Both the position numbers and the translations under genes were made by a program. Shown one piece after another: positions 57,926-64,000 of a stretch of DNA of 64,000 nucleotides. The first letter of the stretch is position 1. Every line of letters begins with the position of its first letter. Under the pieces are notes generated by a model. It made no database searches, was not told the origin of the DNA, and worked only from the letters and a program-made list of their open reading frames with translations. The stretch comes from Sphaerosporella brunnea (taxonomy: Eukaryota > Ascomycota > Pezizomycetes > Pezizales > Pyronemataceae): the NCBI GenBank assembly GCA_008704415.1, contig VXIS01000222.1, positions 17,667 through 81,666 of the forward strand, in the 5' to 3' direction.

Positions 57926-58883
57926 TTTTAGATATTGAAAGAAAAGTGAAGTGAAGTCAAGGTGTTGGAGGTCCCTTTATAGGGAGCCGGCTAAAAGGAA
58001 CTCTACGCGCTCCACCTTCGGCCCCTCGGGTACTATAGCTGAATCCTCGCCCCTGGCTTTCCGTCCAGTCACTTGGCGCTGCTTTGACCCACTAGCTCGC
58101 AGTCATAAGCACCGTGCCATAACGTATATATTTGTGGAGCCACGACACTCTCACACACTGACTGCCTATCATATTCGCTGATACCTGGAAGTCATTCGGC
58201 CTTGTATGGCTATCTGAATCGTCGACAGATGGATCTGCATGCGCAGCCGAAGGACAATGCTGATGCAGAAGTGGAGACAGAGGATGATGGATGGTTTGGA
58301 GCTTTCGTTCAGCTGCTCGATTTTCTTCGCCGGTTTCTGCGCTGGCGGATACTTGTACGTACGAGGACAAAAGACGTGGGACACTTGCGTTGCAACGACC
58401 AAAACACCAAAAGTAGCCACTTTTCAACGCTCGGAAAATACTGTTGCTACTCAACTGCCTACTCTTTGATTATTTACCTGCGGTACAACTTGTTGGAAAG
58501 CGGGCTTTCTAGGTATGACGGGACGAGTGAGATAGAGTGACTAGGGCTGAGGTGGCACCGAGTGACACCTGGTGAAGCTGTGGAATAGCATGTAGATAAG
58601 CAATACAATCATCGCTTACCCACCATTCATCCATTCTGACTAAGCTTCATTCCTCTACACGTCCATATTTCAACATGACTTTCTCTTTCTTTTTTGTCGC
58701 TCGACAACTGTATATACATAGGTTCTTTTGGACGATTAAAGGTATCAGGCTCTATCACAGCTGGATAGGGGAAGCGGTTGCTACCTTAGGACTGAATTGG
58801 TGGAATGGTCTTGGAAGGCCAACAGCGGCCTTGAAACAATCTGGGAGGGAGCGTATTTGCATGCGGAGCCGACCAATTAATTT

Positions 58884-58931
<48 letters not shown>

Positions 58932-59046
58932 CTCGAGGCGAAAAAGATTATTTAAAAAATCAATAAGCAAATGAAACATCTTCACCGGTTTCCAGACAGA
59001 CATTCAGCGTTTGCGCACTTGTCATGAATGTCCTCTAGTATGGCCT
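57926..59046. other. no supported gene; poly(T)/poly(A) tract
   Basis: Overlapping frames at 58202-58540 have no clear family; one contains a hydrophobic segment (LELSFSCSIFFAGFC). A run of 10 T (58881-58890) followed directly by 39 A (58891-58929) may mark a retrotransposed 3' end or an unstable microsatellite. Confidence 0.4.
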
Positions 59047-60681
59047 TTATATGACAGAGGAACTCCCGAGGTCGGTGATGGTGCAAATGTTACTCATGAG
59101 CCTCCCCTCCCGTTCAGGCTTAATTATTCCTGAGACACTGCCTTCCCAAGCACTGTGGTGAACCTCCTCCGGCTCCGCGTTATCGTTCAATCCCGTATCC
59201 TCCTGTTCTCTCGCTTCTGGCAACAGGGTCTTCGTCAGGAAGTTGGAAGTTTCATAATGGTCATCTGCACAACCACATTGATGGATGTTCCATGCCGCCG
59301 ACATGATCGCCACAGCCGTCGATGCCGCAGCCCTGTTGCGAGGATCAAAGACCAGCATTTTGCGAAGCGTTGTGAGCATCACCTCTCCGTCCACCGCGTC
59401 CAGCGGACATATTTCATCGTACTCCTCGTCCTCTTCGTCCTCCGTATCCTGATCGTCCTCATCGTCCTCCTCCTCGTCCTCCTCGCCGTCGTCGGGTTCG
59501 CCCCGCATACTCTTTATCCTACGATCCAGGTCGGACCGCAGAGTGGCCTTGCCTAGATACTCGAGTGCCCCCGAATTACGAACAGCATCCCGGAACCTCT
59601 CTGGTATTGCCTTCTCTCCGCCCAGCACCGCCACGATGTCGGCTAAGAAAAACGGAAGCGAGCCGAATAAATCGCCGACAAACAAGTCACTGTAGCCCAA
59701 AAACTGGAAGATGCAGCATCCTAGGGCCCAAAGGTCGATGCTCTGAGAGACCTCTCCCGGGAGTTTGAGTAGCAGTTCTGGGGCGGCAAACGGCATCGGA
59801 GTTCCTGGTAGGACCTGGCCAGACGATGGAAGCTCGAAGGATTCGCTAAAGTCGATTATGCGGATGCTTGGGGTCGAGGTGTTGCAGAGCGCGAATAGGC
59901 GGGCAACCGCAGGTGGATTGACAAGGTGCTTGGGGTGGTGCGACGATCCACCGGGGTGGGCAGAGGCATCACCGAGAGCGTCGGAAAACGGTATCGTATA
60001 GGGCTCATTGCCCAGCGCGGCATATACCTCTTCGACAGTCCACGAATTCACATCGACAGACAGAGAGAATGCCACGTTTGCCAAGTGCAGATCTATGCCA
60101 AGAGTCAACAACTCCCGTCAGGAGACATAGGCTGGGTAAAACCTACCAGCATGCACAATGCCTTGGGAATGAAGGAACGCCACAGCATTCGCGGCCTGCA
60201 CGGCAAATCGTCGACCGACGAGAACAGGTAGCGCAGCCCAACCGGGGAGATCAACGCAGTTCTTCACGTCCCGAACGGTGGGGCCGAGTAGCTCGGTGAC
60301 GATGCAGCAGTGCGACCCATTCGGCCCTGTGATCTGGAACTCATCCAACAGCGCAATGATGAACTGACTGCCAGGGTGCTTCCGATCGGCGTCGTCGTGG
60401 AATCTGTGACCAGCCTGGAGTCGACGCAGGATAGCCGCTTCGCAGTTGTTGCTGCTGGCGGTAGCAATCTTGACCGCGACATAGCGCCACCGCGGGGCGT
60501 CCGGATGAGCGGCATTGTCATAATGTTGATTTAGAGCCAGCCAGACCGTAGCGTATCCACCGTGCCCGAGGCGATGGATGATGCGGTAGCGACCGTGATG
60601 CAGTTGGTCGCCGATATCGATGGGGTGGTAGCCGCCAGCGGTGTACTTGCGCGGATCTTCGACATAGTACAGGCTGGCCAT
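59047..60681 (-). CDS. SRPK-like protein kinase, 526 aa
   Basis: Exon 1 (60147-60681) encodes MASLYYVEDPRKYTAGGYHP, the Gly loop LGHGGYATVW and VAVKIA. The intron 60093-60146 (GTAGGT..CATAG, 54 nt, phase 1) joins GIVHA to DLHLANVAF. This gives a catalytic-loop variant HADLHLANV instead of HRDLKPEN. Exon 2 (59047-60092) has DFSESF (DFG variant, Asp kept), FAAPELLLKLP and SIDLWALGCCIFQFLG. An acidic insert follows (59405-59505, Asp/Glu run), then the C-lobe MLVFDPRNRAAAS. The architecture fits the expanded fungal SR-protein-kinase-like family. Key Asp residues are present, so activity is likely. It is a single gene with no operon-like context. Confidence 0.88.
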
Positions 60682-61202
60682 GATAGAGGAGCAGGACGCG
60701 GCTTATTTCGTCGACGGATGCCGTGCGAGAAAGGTGCCGACGGTATGAGCGGGGTGGTCGTGCGGGAGAACTCCGAGAGGAAACGGGGACAGGATAGAAG
60801 AGAAGCGCGGAGGCAGGTGAGAGGTGTGGGGATGCATGACTCAGCAGCATGAGCCATATGCGGATTAGGGCTGGCAGGTGACTATGCGTAGATAAACAGC
60901 ATTAGATAGCGTGGGAGCTTCTCTCCCCATTAATATTGTTATTGTTATGTCTCTTTACCTTTCACAGGTCACCTCCCTCGGACCGAGCTAGACCCCGGGC
61001 TGAAAACAAAGATGATTTTGAAGCAAGGAAAAAAAAAAAAACTTCGGTGCCGAGAAAAGGGCAACCTTCAGAAGTTAGGCAGCGAGCGTCTCATCCATCT
61101 CACGATTCAGCTCCAGCATATAAGCTCCTGCTCAGCGCATGTGAATGTTGACATAATCGCGTCGGCCACTTTAGCTAACTTGCGCTATCTATATCCATAA
61201 GC
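60682..61202. other. promoter side of the SRPK-like gene
   Basis: An A-run of about 12 lies near 61029. No gene was recognised. Confidence 0.4.
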
Positions 61203-62310
61203 TATGGTGCAACGCCTGATAAACCTGTACCTTGGTTAAGTGTGAAGCTACCCTGAATTCAGGAGTGAGTGACAACCTGTGAGGCAAAAGGTTAGATGGT
61301 GGTCAAAGGGTACGAAGTGGTGGGGACCAAAGTTGAGGGCGAACTCTAAGGCCAGGTGGACCGTGAACCCAATAGTCAATGTATTTATTGCCCATCTGCG
61401 CCTGGCTCTCACTGTGAAACCCGCCGTTGACTGGTATAGACCCGTGCTCTGTACTCTTCGTCTCCAAAGGTGGCGCCTTCCCTATATGCCTGGATAATGC
61501 GCTGAGCGCGTCGCTAGTACTTGAAAATAAGCGGTGGCTTCACAGATTCCAGAGCTTCTGGGACCGCTTCCTTAAGACCGGATGGCTATTAGCTATTGTT
61601 GCATTACCGTTCTCCTCCTCCTCCTCCTCCTCCTCTTCCTCTTTCTGATCTTCCTCCAAAACCTCCCGTCTAGCTCCCGGAATTTGGTATGGTTCAGGCT
61701 CGGCATCGCCGAGAGAACCGCCGCCGCCGAGAGAATTATCATCGTTGAGACGCCTGCGCTTCCGAGCCGCGCTGATGGCGCCAGCTCGTCGTAGATGTAG
61801 CGTTCTTTTGTTTGCTCTGCCCATTGCTGTTGGTTCCTCCTGCTGTGGTGTGGGATACGAGTGCAGCTGGCTCAGACATTGTGGATTTGGTGCTGTCATG
61901 ACGAAAGAGGACTCGGGCTTGAGCTCTCTGTGCTGACATTATAACCTTCAAGGTATTAGCAGTGGCTATAGCGGGGCCATACTTGTTTTTGTTGGTCCAA
62001 ACTCTTGACAATGCATAGTGGCGATTTTTGAAAGGCAGCACGCAAGTGCGGGAACAGTGAGAGTGGAGCACATTGGATTGTAGAGCGCATCTGCTTCAGG
62101 TGGTTAATGTGTGTTTTGCTCTGAGTTCGGACGCCGGGACGACGGCTTTCGTTGTGGCTTTCGTTGTGGTCGTCCATCTCCACCAACCGGGAATGTGCGA
62201 CGCCGAGGTAGGTAGCCGCCTGCACTATATTTTTTCGATCTCTTATCCTACCGGAAGGCGAAGAAATACAGATATCCTCAGCTAGCAACAATGGCTCTGG
62301 AGATTCTCTC
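61203..62310 (-). mobile_element. repeat-family copy 3 (no nested insertions)
   Basis: The minus-strand ORF starts MGRANKRTLHLRRAGAISAA near 61825 and runs through RKRRRLNDDN and a poly-Glu tract at 61613-61640. It goes out of frame at 61560 before KYWRRAQRIIQAYREGATFG. It is the intact-layout relative of copies at 49116-50587 and 51260-54050 and shows the empty sites of the nested elements. GGTGCAACGCCTGATAAACC at 61206 resembles 51017 in the same direction, so it may be a terminal repeat. Confidence 0.7.
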
Positions 62311-62398
62311 AGTGCCTGCAACGTCAGCTGAGGTAGAACATATATTTATCAGCGCGAAGCCCACTCTCGCTGAGCGTAGGGCGCGGCTTGATTGTTAG
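62291..62398 (+). pseudogene. hAT transposase dimerisation-domain fragment
   Basis: MALEILSVPATSAEVEHIFI then SAKPTLAERRARLD matches the hAT C-terminal signature. A TAG at 62396 interrupts before IVGALKCLRPW. Confidence 0.8.
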
Positions 62399-62674
62399 AT
62401 TGTTGGGGCGCTGAAGTGCTTGCGCCCCTGGGATGCAGCGGGGGGTCCTGGGACGTATGATGTTTTTGTTGTCTTTTTAAAGCGCTGATTCAATTCACTT
62501 GACTTGTTTTCTTGAGCGTTTGCTGCCGCTGGAGTTGGCAGCCAGCCCAAACAGCCAGCCGGGCTTGTTCAGCCCGACGGAGCCCGACGGCCGTGCTGCC
62601 TGGCTGCTGACAACGCTGTCCAGCCCGACACCTCACTGTCCATCCCGCCTCCTTCACGCCACAGCACTGCGAAA

Positions 62675-63325
62675 ATGCCGCGCTCACGCAGGCACCGAAA
62701 CCGAGACCGCCGTCAGGGGCCCTATCCGGGTGCCGCTCATGCGCAAAATACGCCCGCTGCAAACGCTGCGCCTGCCGAAGCCCCCGGGATGTCTGCCGGT
62801 GCTGCGACGGACATCTGCTGTCCGCTCTGTGCGAGTAATCACGAGATCGAAGCCTGCAATGTGCCGGTCCGTTGGAACCGATTGGATCGCCGCAAGACCG
62901 ATGTTGTCTTTCAGGGCCGCAAGCAGCGATCCGGGTTGCACAAATCGATTCGGAGCACCACGGCTCGCTGTCTCCAGCAGCCCGCCAAAACCCTGGAAAT
63001 GATGTGTGTAGCGAGAAGTCCAGGGCACGTGGATGCTGCTGACGGATGCTATTTCTCAGACACACGCTGCACAGCACGACCGGCGGCGGTGATCAAAAGC
63101 AACATGATTTTCCGCACCTGGGAATGTCGGTCCAGTACAAGGACACCAACGCCCCCGTTCGAAACGCTCCATGTGTACTTGGTGGGCGACGACAGCGACA
63201 CGCTCCCCAAGAAGGTTGTGTTGGTGACTCGAGGAACGCGGACAGACAACCTGCTAGAGGTCAGGCAGGCTTATTTCAAGATGGGATGGGTCCGTAAGGA
63301 GGGTATTCTAAAAAAAAAGGAGTAA
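62675..63325 (+). CDS. hypothetical protein, 216 aa, with Cys motif
   Basis: The Arg-rich, Ala/Pro-rich N-terminus is followed by DICCPLCASNHEIEAC, a possible zinc knuckle. It ends in a regular-looking segment (VVLVTRGTRTDNLLEVRQAY). The family is not recognised. It may be a gag-like or host gene. Confidence 0.35.
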   Translation: MPRSRRHRNRDRRQGPYPGAAHAQNTPAANAAPAEAPGMSAGAATDICCPLCASNHEIEACNVPVRWNRLDRRKTDVVFQGRKQRSGLHKSIRSTTARCLQQPAKTLEMMCVARSPGHVDAADGCYFSDTRCTARPAAVIKSNMIFRTWECRSSTRTPTPPFETLHVYLVGDDSDTLPKKVVLVTRGTRTDNLLEVRQAYFKMGWVRKEGILKKKE

Positions 63326-63346
63326 CGGGCACACAGATGAAGAGTT

Positions 63347-63402
63347 TTTCTCTTTTTTCTCTTTTTTCTCTTTTTTCTCTTTTTTTTATTTTTTTATTTT
63401 TT
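63347..63402. repeat. CTCTTTTTT microsatellite
   Basis: Units of TCTCTTTTTTC repeat about four times and pass into a T-rich run. Confidence 0.8.
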
Positions 63403-63617
63403 CGCTTTCTGGTAATATCCCAGAAAGGCGGGCAGGGCAGCACGCAAAGTTGTTGATAGTGTTTTTTTTTTAGCAGGTTTTTTTTTTCCGAGGAAGGCCG
63501 GAGGGTGTTGAAGACAGGAGCAAAGCGAGCTCCAAAAAGTGTAGCTGAAATTTGTTTTTTTTTTTCGTTTTTCACAATGAGAGCCCGTGCACGGTATCCG
63601 CAAAATCGAACGGTTAA

Positions 63618-63944
63618 CGGAGGGATTTTGCGACTCAAAAAATGGGTTGTTAGAGAAAGTTCCACTTCCCTGTCCCCAAGGGCTGGTGACTTTGGGATTT
63701 TGCAAGCTTGAACTGTTTGGCGAGCGGGAAGATATGTGCATCATCCTTCTTTTGGAGATCTCTTGAAAATATCTGCACCGTGCTTTACATTCTTTGGGCA
63801 TCGCGCGAGCTCCCGGGGACACCAAAAGTCCAGGCTATCGCCCTGATTTGAACCCTGTCGCGTTTTGCGGGAAGATGCACTAGATCTTAGGACTCTTAGC
63901 TCCTTGAAAAAAAACGTGTTTTTTTGGGTTGCAAAATCCCTCTG
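63618..63944. mobile_element. TTAA-flanked MITE, 327 bp (piggyBac-type target)
   Basis: The inverted ends are CGGAGGGATTTTGCGACTCA and, at the right, the complement of CAGAGGGATTTTGCAACCCA. TTAA occurs on both sides (63614-63617 and 63945-63948). It has no ORF. Confidence 0.65.
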
Positions 63945-64000
63945 TTAACAGAACAAGAAAAATCCTGAGATGGAAACATATGAATAATAACTATTTGTCA

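Overview
The window looks like nuclear DNA of a filamentous ascomycete fungus. Evidence: short introns (about 50-100 nt) with CTRAC branch points, a HeLo-type pseudokinase, an SRPK-like kinase, a Crinkler-type NTPase remnant, an F-box gene and Ty3/gypsy chromoviruses. The TE load and gag types suggest a truffle-like Pezizomycete, but that assignment is an inference. The region is a TE-rich accessory compartment with a few host genes. I found no tRNA, rRNA or CRISPR array.

Main discovery (minus strand, 16263 down to 1771). A normal Ser/Thr kinase gene (three exons) does not end at its apparent TGA at 15064-15062. That TGA lies inside a GTGAGT splice donor. Downstream, what looks like a 77-bp minisatellite reads as a chain of about 74 spliceosomal introns. 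Each is about 50-100 nt, with a GT donor, CTAAC/CTGAC branch point and YAG acceptor, and most are separated by exons of exactly 3 nt. The few longer exons are 9, 15, 15, 30 and 9 nt. All internal array exons are multiples of 3 and keep phase 2. In my reading the joined exons stay open for about 101 further codons to a TGA at 1771 (461 aa in total). In the homogenised copies each exon is C-N-N, so the codon is NN plus the next exon's C. The variable dinucleotide sets codon positions 1 and 2, and NNC can never be a stop. In the old, diverged copies only donor, branch point, acceptor and the 3-nt exon remain. This appears to be a one-codon-per-repeat system for a hypervariable kinase tail.

A 7.6-kb gypsy chromovirus (6312-13909, 5-bp duplication GTCAC, minus strand) sits in one array intron. 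Its primer-binding region pairs with its own LTR, as in Tf1-type self-priming.

Layout. 706-1392: hAT MITE. 1771-16263: kinase with microexon array, split by the gypsy. 16466-17106: two TA-flanked MITEs in the kinase upstream region. 20198-21896: HeLo-pseudokinase (3 exons). 22600-24115: about 179-bp satellite with a hairpin, with inverted copies at 29640-30010. 26675-29540: gypsy remnants, one split by a 1267-bp inverted-repeat element. 30640-37099: gene remnants (ankyrin, hAT, Crinkler NTPase, F-box/LRR-like). 40965-42569: five-exon uncharacterised gene. 42867-43436 and 47733-48540: Cys-rich genes. 44336-45867: two adjacent TA-flanked elements. 49116-50587, 51260-54050 and 61203-62310: three copies of one repeat family, with a LINE, two fold-back MITEs and a 1.2-kb TIR element dated by empty sites. 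54288-57313: degenerate gypsy with a solo LTR. 57313-57925: opposed gag remnant. 59047-60681: SRPK-like kinase.

The kinase with a variable tail, the HeLo-pseudokinase, the Crinkler-type NTPase and the ankyrin/F-box remnants are all families linked to fungal recognition or effector biology. A role of the variable tail in recognition is a hypothesis only.
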